From JASLDZ01 sp964242625 (GTDB lineage Bacteria; Pseudomonadota; Alphaproteobacteria; Caulobacterales; Caulobacteraceae): 64,000 bases of DNA. The first letter of the stretch is position 1. Each line of letters begins with the position of its first letter. The position numbers and the translations under genes are program-made. Where the stretch lies: contig CAXTAO010000006.1 in the NCBI GenBank assembly GCA_964242625.1, positions 62,001 through 126,000 on the forward strand. The letters run 5' to 3'. Positions 1 through 10,819 of the stretch are shown here, piece by piece. A model generated the notes under the pieces. It ran no database searches. It had not been told where the DNA came from and saw nothing but the letters and a program-made list of their open reading frames with translations.

Positions 1-219
1 CTTGTCGTCGTCGAGCTTGGACAGGACGAGCGCCTGCAGTTCGGCGGGGGCGAGCTCGCCCTCGGCCGGAGCGGCGGCGTAGGCCGGCGCCGGCTCCTCG
101 TAGTCGTCGCGCAGCGCGTCGGAGGCGTCGAGCGGGTCGTCGTGGAAGGGCAGGTCGGTCAGGCGCTTGGGCTCCCAGCGGGGCGGGTCTGAGAGGGAGA
201 TCGTATCACACGCGGGCAC
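1..219 (-). CDS. rsfS: Ribosome silencing factor RsfS, N-terminal part (cut by window edge)
   Basis: The reading frame is open on the minus strand to the first base of the window. Its last visible residues read AELQALVLSKLDDDK, which matches the start of the RsfS/DUF143 fold; family members bind ribosomal protein L14 and block subunit joining in starved cells. It follows nadD by 26 bases, the usual obgE-nadD-rsfS order. No in-frame ATG is visible; GTG at 219 is the likeliest start, giving about 55 residues of acidic, proline-rich sequence before the conserved domain, longer than usual. Most of the protein lies outside the window, so the family call rests on the short match and on gene order. 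Confidence 0.65.
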   Translation of the reverse strand, partial: MPACDTISLSDPPRWEPKRLTDLPFHDDPLDASDALRDDYEEPAPAYAAAPAEGELAPAELQALVLSKLDDDK

Positions 220-245
220 GCGCAACCACGCCGCGCCGGCGCGGC

Positions 246-917
246 TCAGCGGTCGGCTGCGTCGATCACGGTCCCGCCGCGCGCGCGCAGCGCGGTCGAC
301 GAGGCGGGATTGAGCGGCGCGCGCAGGTAGACCCAGGCGGGCGGCGCCATGTCGGCGAGCTCCGGCGCCTCGCGCGAAGGTCGGCGCGCGCCCGCGAAGC
401 GGCGGGCCATGGGCGCGGTGCGGCTCAGCAGGAGCGCGCCCGGCCGCGCCACCACCGCCACGGGCACCCGCCGCATGATCTGCCTCCACCCCCGCCAGCG
501 GTGGAAGCTCTGGAGGTTGTCGGCCCCCATGATCCACACGAACCTCACCGCGGGGAAGCGCGCCTGGAGGGCCAGCACGGTGTCCAGCGTGTGGGGCGAG
601 CCTAGCCGCGTCTCCAGGTCGGCGACCTCCATGGCGGGGCCGCGCGCCAGCCCTCGCGCCGAGGCGAGCCGGGCGGCCAGGGGCGCGGTCTCGCGCGCAT
701 CCTTGAGCGGGTTCTGCGGCGACACGAGCCAGATCACCCGGTCGAGCGCCAGGCGCACGCGCGCGGTCTCGGCCACGTGGGCGTGACCGTCGTGGGCGGG
801 GTTGAAGGAGCCGCCGAACAGGCCGACGCGCAGGCCGGGCGTCAGCGTCACGCCCAGCCGCAGGGCGGCGGGGCGGCCGGCGGCGGGGCGCGCCCGGGCG
901 GGTCCGGCGATCCACAC
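246..917 (-). CDS. nadD: Nicotinate-nucleotide adenylyltransferase
   Basis: Transfers AMP from ATP to nicotinate mononucleotide, the penultimate step of NAD synthesis, in the cytoplasm. The nucleotidyltransferase signature GGSFNPAHDGH is at about residues 35-45 and the second motif SSTALR at about 206-211, as expected for NadD (200-215 aa). With the GTG at 917 the protein is 223 aa; a GTG at 851 would give 201 aa, closer to the family. The upstream GTG lies about 11 bases after an AAGGA-like ribosome site that overlaps the obgE stop, so I keep it, but the first 30 residues are doubtful. It lies 16 bases downstream of obgE, probably in one operon. Confidence 0.9.
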   Translation of the reverse strand: MWIAGPARARPAAGRPAALRLGVTLTPGLRVGLFGGSFNPAHDGHAHVAETARVRLALDRVIWLVSPQNPLKDARETAPLAARLASARGLARGPAMEVADLETRLGSPHTLDTVLALQARFPAVRFVWIMGADNLQSFHRWRGWRQIMRRVPVAVVARPGALLLSRTAPMARRFAGARRPSREAPELADMAPPAWVYLRAPLNPASSTALRARGGTVIDAADR

Positions 918-933
918 GCGCGTGCGCCCGTCC

Positions 934-1980
934 TTACGGCGCCCAGCCCGCGGTCGCGGCGCCCGGATCGTCCCCAGCCGCCTCGGCCCGGGCCTCGCGC
1001 ACCCGGCTCAGCGCCTCGCGCAGGAGCTCGCGCACGCCCTCGCCCGACACGCCGGAAACGAGCGCCACGGGGCGCCCCACAGCCTCCGCCAGGGCCGCCC
1101 GACGCTCGGCGCGCAGCTCGGGCGAGAGCGCGTCCGCCTTGCTGAGCGCCACGAGCTCGGGCTTGTCCTCCAGCCCCTCGCCGTAGGCCTGGAGCTCGCC
1201 GCGTACGGTGCGATAGGCCGCGGCGACGTCGTCCTGCGTCCCATCCACGAGGTGGATCAAGACGGCGCAGCGCTCGACGTGGCCCAGGAAGCGCACGCCC
1301 AGCCCCAAGCCCTCGCTCGCGCCCTCGATCAGCCCGGGAATGTCGGCCAGAACGAAGCGCTCTTCGGCCGACAGATCCACGACGCCGAGGTTGGGGGTCA
1401 GCGTGGTGAAGGGATAGTCCGCCACCTTGGGCCGCGCGGCCGAGACCGCCGCCAGGAAGGTCGACTTGCCGGCGTTGGGCAGGCCGACCAGCCCCGCGTC
1501 GGCGATCAGCTTCAGCCGCAGCCAGATCCACTTCTCCTGGCCGTCCTGACCCGGCAAAGCGAAGCGCGGGGCCTGGTTCACCGGGCCCTTGAAGTGGAGG
1601 TTGCCCCAGCCGCCGTTGCCGCCCTTGGCCAGGCGCACGCGGTCGCCCACGTGCTGAAGGTCGGCGATCAGCGTCTCGCGGTCCTCCTCCAAGACCTCCG
1701 TGCCGACGGGCACCTTGAGCAGGACGTCCTCGGCGGCGGCGCCGTGCATCTGGCGACCCATGCCGTGGTGGCCGGTCTGCGCCTTGAAGTGCTGCTGGTA
1801 GCGGTAGTCGATCAGCGTGTTCAGCCCCTCGACCGCCTCCACCCACACGTCGCCGCCGCGGCCGCCGTCGCCGCCGTCCGGCCCGCCGTACTCGATGAAC
1901 TTCTCGCGCCGGAACGAGACGGAGCCGCCGCCGCCGTTGCCGGAGCGGATGAACACCTTCACCTGATCGAGGAACTTCAT
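934..1980 (-). CDS. obgE: GTPase Obg/CgtA
   Basis: Essential ribosome-associated GTPase involved in 50S subunit maturation and stress control (CgtA in Caulobacter). The 348 aa show the glycine-rich Obg fold at about 1-158 (GNGGGGSVSFRREK, GGDGGRGGDV), then a G domain with G1 GLPNAGKS at 166-173, G3 DIPGLIEG, and a SKAD element for guanine recognition. Length is normal and the ATG start gives the canonical MKFLDQVKVF beginning. It heads the obgE-nadD-rsfS run on the minus strand. The usual upstream ribosomal partners rplU-rpmA are not adjacent here; they lie near 41 kb. Confidence 0.97.
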   Translation of the reverse strand: MKFLDQVKVFIRSGNGGGGSVSFRREKFIEYGGPDGGDGGRGGDVWVEAVEGLNTLIDYRYQQHFKAQTGHHGMGRQMHGAAAEDVLLKVPVGTEVLEEDRETLIADLQHVGDRVRLAKGGNGGWGNLHFKGPVNQAPRFALPGQDGQEKWIWLRLKLIADAGLVGLPNAGKSTFLAAVSAARPKVADYPFTTLTPNLGVVDLSAEERFVLADIPGLIEGASEGLGLGVRFLGHVERCAVLIHLVDGTQDDVAAAYRTVRGELQAYGEGLEDKPELVALSKADALSPELRAERRAALAEAVGRPVALVSGVSGEGVRELLREALSRVREARAEAAGDDPGAATAGWAP

Positions 1981-2019
1981 GTCGCGCCCGTCATGGCCGC
2001 CGGGGGGCGGCCCGGCAAG

Positions 2020-2691
2020 TCAGGCGGCGTAGGCGCGCATGAAGATGGTGACCGCGGCCTCGACGTTGGCCGCCTTGTCGGCGTCGGTGATCGGCTGGGC
2101 GATGTTCCACAGCCGACGGCGGTAGAGGCCCGACAGGCACAGGTCGAAGAATTGGCCCGCCATGCGCATGGTCTGGCCGTCGCCGCCGAGCACGTGGCCG
2201 GGAAGGCTGAGCGGCTCGGCCGGACGGAGCACGCCCGCGTCGATGAAGCGCTGCAGCCGCTCGGCCATGGTGGCTTTCCCGAGCTGCGGCCCCACCGCGT
2301 AGAGCGCCTCGCCGAGCTCGGGAAAGCGCACGCTCTCGGCCACCACCAGCCGATGCAGGGTGACGAGCTCGTCAGACAGCATCAGGTCGATGTAGCGCCG
2401 CCCCAGGCGCCGCAGCGCCGTCTCGAGGTCGGGGGCTGAGTCGGTCTCGGAGGTCAGCTCCAGCCGGTTCTGCATGCACATGTCGGCCATGACGGCGGCG
2501 AACAGGTCGGCCTTGGACGGGAAGTAGGTGTAGAGCGTGGCCTTGGAGCCGCCCGCCCGCGCACCGATCGCCGACATCGAGGCCGCGGCGTATCCCTCCC
2601 GCAGGAAAGTCTCGCGCGCGATGTCGAGAATGGCCTGCCGGCGCTGGTCGCCGCGGGTGGTTCTGGGGGCGGTGTCGGCGACGACAGACAT
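2020..2691 (-). CDS. TetR/AcrR-family repressor, probable regulator of the divergent efflux operon
   Basis: A 223-aa TetR-type regulator from the ATG at 2691. The N-terminal helix-turn-helix spans about residues 15-62 and includes the family's recognition region GGSKATLYTYFPSKADLF; the C-terminal two thirds is a ligand-binding and dimerisation domain of the AcrR C-terminal kind. Longer starts (GTG at 2742) would run through the operator-like palindromes, so ATG 2691 is preferred; no strong ribosome site precedes it, so the mRNA may be leaderless. It is transcribed away from a three-gene efflux operon, the standard arrangement for a local drug-responsive repressor. The inducer cannot be told from sequence. 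Confidence 0.88.
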   Translation of the reverse strand: MSVVADTAPRTTRGDQRRQAILDIARETFLREGYAAASMSAIGARAGGSKATLYTYFPSKADLFAAVMADMCMQNRLELTSETDSAPDLETALRRLGRRYIDLMLSDELVTLHRLVVAESVRFPELGEALYAVGPQLGKATMAERLQRFIDAGVLRPAEPLSLPGHVLGGDGQTMRMAGQFFDLCLSGLYRRRLWNIAQPITDADKAANVEAAVTIFMRAYAA

Positions 2692-2695
2692 TTTG

Positions 2696-2705
2696 ACCGA
2701 TCGGT
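2696..2705. promoter_or_regulatory. Operator candidate 1 (10-bp palindrome)
   Basis: The perfect palindrome ACCGATCGGT starts five bases upstream of the tetR ATG. It shares the ACCG...CGGT half-sites with the larger palindrome 50 bases away, so both are probably bound by the TetR protein, giving autorepression. The assignment is inferred from position and shared sequence. Confidence 0.5.
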
Positions 2706-2755
2706 ACAGATTGAGCTTGACGCCATTGGCGTCGGAGCGCACATGGGTCTCTCAC

Positions 2756-2772
2756 GACCGTACGGTACGGTC
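2756..2772. promoter_or_regulatory. Operator candidate 2 (17-bp palindrome)
   Basis: GACCGTAC-G-GTACGGTC is a perfect 17-base inverted repeat centred on 2764, in the tetR/efflux intergenic region and about 31 bases before the efflux operon start. Size and symmetry fit a TetR-family operator. Together with the copy at 2696-2705 it could let one repressor control both directions. Confidence 0.55.
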
Positions 2773-2802
2773 AACTTCTATGTGTTTGGGCTGAGGGGTT
2801 CG

Positions 2803-4323
2803 ATGGCTGAGGTCGAAGCCGTATCGAAGGCGGGCGCCGCCGCGCGGGTCCGCTCCATGGTCGGCGAGCGGATGTGGGCGCTCCTGGCGGCGACCGCGTC
2901 GGCCGCGACGCTCGCGGGATGCGCGCCCGACCTCGGCCCCGCGCCCGCCCTGCGCACCACGCCGAGCTTCGCCACGACGCAGAGCTTCGCCGGCCAGAGC
3001 CAGCCCTGGCCCGACGACGCCTGGTGGACGGCCTATGGCGACGGGCAGCTGAACGCGCTGGAGACCGAGGCGCTGGCCGGCTCGCCCGACCTCGCCGCCG
3101 CCGCCGCGCGCCTGCGCCAGGCGCAGTCGCTGGTCGAACGCCAGGGGGCGCAGGGCAAGCCGCAGTTCAGCGCCGAGGGCTCGTCGCAGACCACCCAGCA
3201 GAGCCTCAACGAAGGCTTCCCGCCCTCGTTCAAGGGCTTCCTGCCCGCGGGCTGGCACACCCAGACGCGCGCGGCCTTCGACCTGCAGTGGGACCTCGAC
3301 TTCTTCGGGGCCAACCGCGCCCGCATCGCATCCGCCACCTCCACCGCCGAGGCCTACGCCGCCGAGAGCGCCGCCGCGCGCCTGCAGCTCACCACCGCGG
3401 TGGCCGCCGCCTACGCCGAGCTCGCGCGCCTATACGACGACCGCGACGCGGTGGCCGACGCCCTGCAAGTGCGCCAAGAGACCTTCAACCTGATCAACCA
3501 GCGCCTGCAGAACGGGCTGGAGACGCGCGGCGCGCTGGCCCAGGCGCAGGCGGGCATCCCGACCAGCCAGGGCGACCTCAAGGCGCTAGACCTCGCCATC
3601 CTGACCCAGCGCCATGCCATCGCGGCGCTCCTGGGCGCGGGGCCGGACCGCGGGCTCCTCATCGCGCGGCCGCCCTCGGCGAAGCTGCGCAGCCAGGGCT
3701 TGCCCGCCGACGCGGGCGTGGCGCTCGCCGGCCGCCGGCCCGACCTCGCCGCCGCGCGCCTGCGCGCCGAGGCCGCCGCCGACCGGGTCAAGGCAGCACG
3801 GCGCGACTACTACCCCAACGTGACGCTCTCCGGCTCCTACGGGCTGGCGTCGCTCGGCGTCGACACCTTCCTGCGCCACGACAGCCACGTGGGCGCGCTG
3901 GGCCCGGCGGTGACCCTGCCGATCTTCTCGCTGGGCCGGCTCGAGGGCCAGTTCCGCGGCTCGCGCAGCGAGTACGACGAGGCGGTGGCCACCTACGACC
4001 GCACCCTGGCCAACGCCCTGCGCGACGTGGCCGACGCCGCCGCCGGCCAGAGTTCGCTGGCGGCCCAGCTCGCCGACGCCCAGTCCTCGTTCGGGGCGAG
4101 CCAGGAGGCCTACCGTGTGCAGACGCTGCGCTACCAGGGCGGGCTGTCGCCCTTCCTGAACGTCTTGACCGCCCAGGCCGCACTCGTCGACAGCCGCCGC
4201 GCCGTGGCCGACCTGCAGGGACAGGCGTTCGCCCAGGACGTGGCGCTCGTACGCGCGCTGGGCGGCGGCTATCTTTCGTCCCCGTCCGCCGCTCCCCAAG
4301 CCATCGCCAGCGCCGCGCGCTGA
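2803..4323 (+). CDS. Outer-membrane efflux lipoprotein (NodT/OprM family)
   Basis: Outer-membrane channel of a tripartite exporter. The ATG at 2803 follows a GAGGGG ribosome site and gives 506 aa; ATG 2857 is an alternative that shortens the leader. A hydrophobic stretch ends in the lipobox LAGC with Cys at residue 40, so the mature protein is lipid-anchored. Two repeated OEP/TolC-type domains follow, with AASRRP/AGRRPDLAAARLRAEAA-like family segments and a long helical pattern rich in Ala, Arg and Gln; the family is normally 460-510 aa. First gene of the efflux operon, 26 bases before the membrane-fusion gene. Substrate unknown. Confidence 0.92.
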   Translation: MAEVEAVSKAGAAARVRSMVGERMWALLAATASAATLAGCAPDLGPAPALRTTPSFATTQSFAGQSQPWPDDAWWTAYGDGQLNALETEALAGSPDLAAAAARLRQAQSLVERQGAQGKPQFSAEGSSQTTQQSLNEGFPPSFKGFLPAGWHTQTRAAFDLQWDLDFFGANRARIASATSTAEAYAAESAAARLQLTTAVAAAYAELARLYDDRDAVADALQVRQETFNLINQRLQNGLETRGALAQAQAGIPTSQGDLKALDLAILTQRHAIAALLGAGPDRGLLIARPPSAKLRSQGLPADAGVALAGRRPDLAAARLRAEAAADRVKAARRDYYPNVTLSGSYGLASLGVDTFLRHDSHVGALGPAVTLPIFSLGRLEGQFRGSRSEYDEAVATYDRTLANALRDVADAAAGQSSLAAQLADAQSSFGASQEAYRVQTLRYQGGLSPFLNVLTAQAALVDSRRAVADLQGQAFAQDVALVRALGGGYLSSPSAAPQAIASAAR

Positions 4324-4349
4324 GCCCCGCCCCTCTCCGGACCGCCACC

Positions 4350-5588
4350 ATGCCCGACGACATGAGCTCCCCTCCCCGCGCCGCGACCGCCGGCCCCGCC
4401 GCCCCCGCCGCCGTCTCCACGCCGAGCGCGCCGCCCCCCGCCAAGCGCTCCGCCCTGCGCGGGCGGCTGTTCGCGGGGCTGGGCGCGGCCGTGGTGATCG
4501 GCGCCGTGGCCTTCGGCGCCTGGTACCTCCTGGTCGGTTCGCGCGAGGTCTCCACCGACGACGCCTATGTCGGGGCCGAGACCGCCCAGATCACCCCGCA
4601 GGTGGCCGGCCAGGTCGCCGAGGTGCGCGTGTCCGACACCCAGGCGGTGAAGGCCGGCGACGTCTTGGCGGTGATCGACCCGGCGGACGCGCGGCTGATG
4701 CAGGCGCAGGCCGAGGCCGACTACGGCCGCGCCATCCGCCGCGTGCGCCAGGACCTCGCCACCAACGAGCAGTTCTCCGCCAACATCGCCGCGCGCGACG
4801 CCGACCTGGCGCGCGCCAGGGCGCAGCTCGCCGCCGCCCAGTCGGACGTGGACCGCACCCGCATCGACCTGCAGCGTCGCCAGCGGCTCTCGGCCTCGGG
4901 CGCGGTCTCCGGCGAGGAGCTGACCACCGCTTCCAACGCCTACAAGACCGCCGCCGCCAACCTCGACGCCGTCAAGGCCGCGGGAGTGCAGGCGCAGGCC
5001 AATCGCAAGGCGGCGGAAGGCCAGCTCGCCGCCCAGCAGGCGCTGACGTCCGGGGCCGACGTCGAGTCGAACCCGGAGGTCGCCGCCGCCCGCGCCGCGC
5101 TCGACACCGCGCGCCTGAACTACAGCCGCACCGTGCTCCGCGCGCCCTTCGACGGGGTGGTCGCCCAGCGCAACATCCAGGTGGGCCAGCGCGTGGCGAT
5201 CGGCGCCAACCTGATGACGGTCGTGCCCGTCGACCGCGTGTACGTGAACGCCAACTTCAAGGAAGTGCAGCTGCGCCAAGTGCGCCCCGGCCAGCCCGCC
5301 GAGGTCACCGCCGACATCTACGGCGGCCACGTGGTCTATCACGGGCGCGTGGTGGGCTTCTCCGGCGGCACGGGCTCGGCCTTCGCGGTGATCCCCGCCC
5401 AGAACGCGACGGGCAACTGGATCAAGGTGGTGCAGCGCCTGCCCGTGCGCATAGCGCTCCGTCCCGATGAGCTGCGCGCCCACCCCCTGCGCGTGGGCCT
5501 GTCGACCACGGTGAAGGTCGACATCACCGGCGCGGGCTCCGGCGGCGCGCTCTCCGCGCCTGGCGCCGCGCAACGCCCGGCCGCGTAG
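4350..5588 (+). CDS. HlyD/EmrA-type membrane fusion protein
   Basis: Periplasmic adaptor that joins the inner-membrane MFS pump to the outer-membrane channel. From ATG 4350 the protein is 412 aa: an Ala/Pro-rich cytoplasmic tail, one membrane segment at about 40-62, a lipoyl/barrel-sandwich half starting STDDAYVGAETAQITPQVAG, a long coiled-coil hairpin, and the second half with VLRAPFDGVVAQRNIQVGQ. The closing beta-barrel contains NANFKEVQLRQVRPGQ, typical of EmrA. It follows the outer-membrane gene by 26 bases and precedes the pump gene by 6, so all three are surely one operon. A start at ATG 4362 is also possible. Confidence 0.93.
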   Translation: MPDDMSSPPRAATAGPAAPAAVSTPSAPPPAKRSALRGRLFAGLGAAVVIGAVAFGAWYLLVGSREVSTDDAYVGAETAQITPQVAGQVAEVRVSDTQAVKAGDVLAVIDPADARLMQAQAEADYGRAIRRVRQDLATNEQFSANIAARDADLARARAQLAAAQSDVDRTRIDLQRRQRLSASGAVSGEELTTASNAYKTAAANLDAVKAAGVQAQANRKAAEGQLAAQQALTSGADVESNPEVAAARAALDTARLNYSRTVLRAPFDGVVAQRNIQVGQRVAIGANLMTVVPVDRVYVNANFKEVQLRQVRPGQPAEVTADIYGGHVVYHGRVVGFSGGTGSAFAVIPAQNATGNWIKVVQRLPVRIALRPDELRAHPLRVGLSTTVKVDITGAGSGGALSAPGAAQRPAA

Positions 5589-5594
5589 GCGCCC

Positions 5595-7223
5595 GTGCCC
5601 CAGCTCCCCCCCAACACCGCCGCGGGCGGCGACGGCATGGCGTCCGTGGTCGCCGTCGTGGAGAGCCCCCAAGCCGCGCGCGCCCAGGCGACGCCCGTCG
5701 CTGCGGCCGACGTCCCGTTCACCGGTGCGGCCCTGTGGACGGTGGGCCTCCTCCTCGCGCTCGCCAACTTCATGACGGTGCTGGACACCACCATCACCAA
5801 CGTCAGCGTGCCCAACATCGCGGGCGGCCTGGCGGTCTCGCCCAACGAGGGCACCTGGACGATCACGAGCTATTCTGTGGCGGAGGCCATCACCGTGCCG
5901 CTGACGGGCTTCCTCGCCCGGCGCTTCGGCACCGTGACGGTGTTCACCACCGCCATGGCGCTCTTCGGCGTGTTCTCCTTCCTGTGCGGCTTCGCGCCGA
6001 GCCTCGGCACGCTGGTCTTCTTCCGCATCTGCCAGGGGCTGGTCGGCGGGCCGATGATCCCGCTCTCGCAGACGCTCCTCCTGCGTGTCTTCCCCCGCAA
6101 CATGGCGGGGCAGGCGATGGCGCTGTGGTCTATGACGACGGTAGTGGCCCCCATCGCCGGCCCGCTCCTCGGCGGCTGGCTGTGCGACAACATCGGCTGG
6201 CCGTGGATCTTCTACATCAACGTGCCCTTCGCGCTGGTCGTCGCCTTCCTCGCCCGGCGCATGCTGAAACCCAAGGAGACGGCCGGCGTGCCCGCCAAGG
6301 TCGACGTGGTCGGCCTGGGGCTCTTGGTGGTGTGGATCAGCGCCATGCAGATCATGCTCGACAAGGGCAAGGAGCTGGACTGGTTCGCCTCGCCCCTGAT
6401 CGTCGTCATGCTGGTGGTCGCGGTGGTCGGCTTCGCGGCCTTCATGATCTGGGAGCTGACCGCGGCCGACCCGATCGTGAACATGCGCGTGTTCCGCCAC
6501 CGCAGCTTCGCCACCGCCTGCGCCGTGCTCGGCATCTCCTACGCCGGCTTCTTCGCCGCCAACGTGCTCCTGCCGCTGTGGCTGCAGACGAACCTCAACT
6601 ACACAGCGACCTGGGCCGGGCGGGCGGCGGCCTTCGGCGGCATCTTGGCCATCGTCTTCTCGCCCATCGTGGGCCGCATCGTCGGCAAGGTGGACCCGCG
6701 CATCATGGTGACGTTCGGCATCTCCTGGATGGCGTCGATGATGCTCTGGCGCAGCCACTTCAACACCGACGTGCCGTTCAGCACCCTGGCGATCCCGACC
6801 TTCCTGCAGGGGCTGGGCATTCCGTTCTTCTTCATCCCGCTGATGACGCTCGGCACCGGCTCGCTCCCGCCGGAGGAGACGGCCAGCGGCGCGGGCCTGC
6901 TCTCGTTCGTGCGGACCACGGCCGGCGCCTTTGCGGTGTCGCTCTCCACCACCGCCTGGGACGACGCGAGCGACAGCGCGCGGGTGTCGCTCCTGAACCA
7001 GGGCGGCCAGTTCCAGGGCGCGATCGACGCCCTGCAGCGCACGGGCATGTCGGCCGCCCAGGCGGCGCGGCAGTTCGAACAGATCGTGCAGACCCAGGCG
7101 GTCATGCTGGCCACCGACCACATGTTCTTCATCATCAGCTTCATGCTGTTCGGCGCGGCCGCGTCCATCTGGCTGGCGCCGCGGCCGCCCAAGGGGGCCA
7201 AGGGGCCGGCGGGCGCGCACTGA
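5595..7223 (+). CDS. EmrB/QacA-type MFS drug exporter (DHA2, 14 TM)
   Basis: Proton-driven inner-membrane pump of the EmrAB-TolC type. The 542 aa (GTG start at 5595; an ATG at 5637 is possible) contain about 14 hydrophobic segments. The DHA2 signature is seen as VLDTTITNVSVPNIAGGL in the first helix, RICQGLVGGPMIPLSQ, and motif C around APIAGPLLGGWLCDN. It starts 6 bases after the fusion-protein gene, so the product works with the two upstream proteins. A hairpin-forming sequence just downstream may end the operon. Control by the divergent TetR gene is likely. Confidence 0.94.
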   Translation: MPQLPPNTAAGGDGMASVVAVVESPQAARAQATPVAAADVPFTGAALWTVGLLLALANFMTVLDTTITNVSVPNIAGGLAVSPNEGTWTITSYSVAEAITVPLTGFLARRFGTVTVFTTAMALFGVFSFLCGFAPSLGTLVFFRICQGLVGGPMIPLSQTLLLRVFPRNMAGQAMALWSMTTVVAPIAGPLLGGWLCDNIGWPWIFYINVPFALVVAFLARRMLKPKETAGVPAKVDVVGLGLLVVWISAMQIMLDKGKELDWFASPLIVVMLVVAVVGFAAFMIWELTAADPIVNMRVFRHRSFATACAVLGISYAGFFAANVLLPLWLQTNLNYTATWAGRAAAFGGILAIVFSPIVGRIVGKVDPRIMVTFGISWMASMMLWRSHFNTDVPFSTLAIPTFLQGLGIPFFFIPLMTLGTGSLPPEETASGAGLLSFVRTTAGAFAVSLSTTAWDDASDSARVSLLNQGGQFQGAIDALQRTGMSAAQAARQFEQIVQTQAVMLATDHMFFIISFMLFGAAASIWLAPRPPKGAKGPAGAH

Positions 7224-7258
7224 GCGCCCCGCCCCTCCCACCGACGGAGGCGAGGCGC
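7224..7258 (+). terminator. Possible terminator of the efflux operon
   Basis: GCGCC-C-CGCC pairs with GGCG-A-GGCGC, 9 base pairs with one C/A mismatch and a 15-base loop, starting directly after the MFS stop codon. No U-run follows. It sits only 13 bases before the next gene on the same strand, so read-through is possible. Confidence 0.3.
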
Positions 7259-7270
7259 TAAGAGCGGGGC

Positions 7271-8200
7271 ATGACGATCCCCCCCGTCTCCTGGCGCCTC
7301 GAGGCCGCCGACCCCGACCGCTTCGCCCAGGCGCTCGGGGCCTCGTTCGAGGCGACGGGCTTCGCGGTGGTGAGCGACCACCCCGTGCCCGCCGGGGTGA
7401 TCGACGACGCCATCCACGACACCCGCGCCTTCTTCGCCCTGCCCGAGGCGGTGAAGCTCGACTACCGGCCGGAGCGCGGCCGCGGCCAACGCGGCTACAC
7501 CCCCTTCGGCGTGGAGACCGCCAAGGGCGCCGAGCACTTCGACCTCAAGGAGTTCTGGCACGTCGGCCGCGGCCTCGCGCCCGGCCACCGCTTCAGCGAC
7601 CACATGCCGCCCAACGTCTGGCCCGACGCCGAGCTGCCGGGCTTCCGCCCGCACCTCCAGGCGCTCTACGCGGCGCTGGACGAGATGGGCGCGGCGCTCT
7701 TGGCGGCCATCGCGCGTCACCTGCGGCTCGATCCAGCCTTCTTCGTGGGGCCGGTGGAGAGCGGCAACAGCATACTGCGCCTCCTGCACTACCCGCCGAC
7801 GCCGGGCGACGGCCCCCACGTGCGCGCCGCCGCCCACGAGGACATCAACGTCATCACCCTCCTCCTCGGCGCGGAGGAGGCGGGGCTCGAGCTCCTCGGC
7901 CGCGACGGGCGATGGAGGGCGGTGAACCCGCCCGCGGGATCGCTCGTGGTCAACATCGGCGACATGCTGCAGCGGCTGACCAACGGCGTGCTGCCGTCCA
8001 CCAGCCATAGGGTCGTCAACCCGGCGCCCGAGCGGCGGGGGGTGGCGCGCTACTCCACGCCCTTCTTCCTCCACTTCGCGTCCGACTACCTGATCGAGGC
8101 GCTGCCGGGCGCGATCGGCCCCGGCCGGCCGGAGCCGGAGCCGCCCATCACCGCCCACGAGTTCCTCCAGGAGCGGCTGCGCGAGATCCGGCTGGCGTGA
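7271..8200 (+). CDS. 2-oxoglutarate/Fe(II)-dependent oxygenase, isopenicillin N synthase-like
   Basis: A 309-aa member of the IPNS-like 2OG-Fe(II) oxygenases. The DIOX_N half occupies the first 120 residues (FAVVSDHPVPAGVIDDAI). The iron triad is visible as H189 and D191 in AAHEDINVITLL and H246 in STSHRVVN, followed by an Arg/Ser pair in the RYSTPFF segment for 2-oxoglutarate. Bacterial homologues hydroxylate or oxidise small molecules, but the substrate cannot be named. It lies 47 bases after the efflux operon on the same strand and may be co-transcribed, though a hairpin intervenes. Confidence 0.88.
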   Translation: MTIPPVSWRLEAADPDRFAQALGASFEATGFAVVSDHPVPAGVIDDAIHDTRAFFALPEAVKLDYRPERGRGQRGYTPFGVETAKGAEHFDLKEFWHVGRGLAPGHRFSDHMPPNVWPDAELPGFRPHLQALYAALDEMGAALLAAIARHLRLDPAFFVGPVESGNSILRLLHYPPTPGDGPHVRAAAHEDINVITLLLGAEEAGLELLGRDGRWRAVNPPAGSLVVNIGDMLQRLTNGVLPSTSHRVVNPAPERRGVARYSTPFFLHFASDYLIEALPGAIGPGRPEPEPPITAHEFLQERLREIRLA

Positions 8201-8290
8201 CCGGCGCGCCGGCGCGCCGCACCCCCACGGGCGCCCTCCGTTAACCCAAGCTGAGGAAGGGTCGGGCGCCTTTAGACGGAGTCCGCCCCG

Positions 8291-10768
<2,478 letters not shown>

Positions 10769-10769
10769 G

Positions 10770-10802
10770 CGCCTCGCCGCCCCGGCCGCAGGGGCCGAGG
10801 CG
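10770..10802. terminator. Bidirectional terminator between convergent genes
   Basis: CGCCTCG at 10770-10776 pairs with CGAGGCG at 10796-10802, with an inner CCCC/GGGG pairing. It lies just after the kinase stop and just before the end of the converging VWA gene, so it can serve both. It is not followed by a clear U-run. Confidence 0.5.
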
Positions 10803-10819
10803 AGCCGGCGACCTGCGCC

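Noticed and set aside
4269..7241. Minus-strand open frame of about 990 codons across the efflux genes
   Set aside because: Composition is that of an antisense shadow (His/Arg/Gly-rich) and no motif is present; the plus-strand proteins are clearly real.
8201..8290. GGCGCGCCGGCGCGCC palindrome after the oxygenase as a terminator
   Set aside because: It is self-complementary without a loop and has no tail, so chance in GC-rich DNA is as likely.
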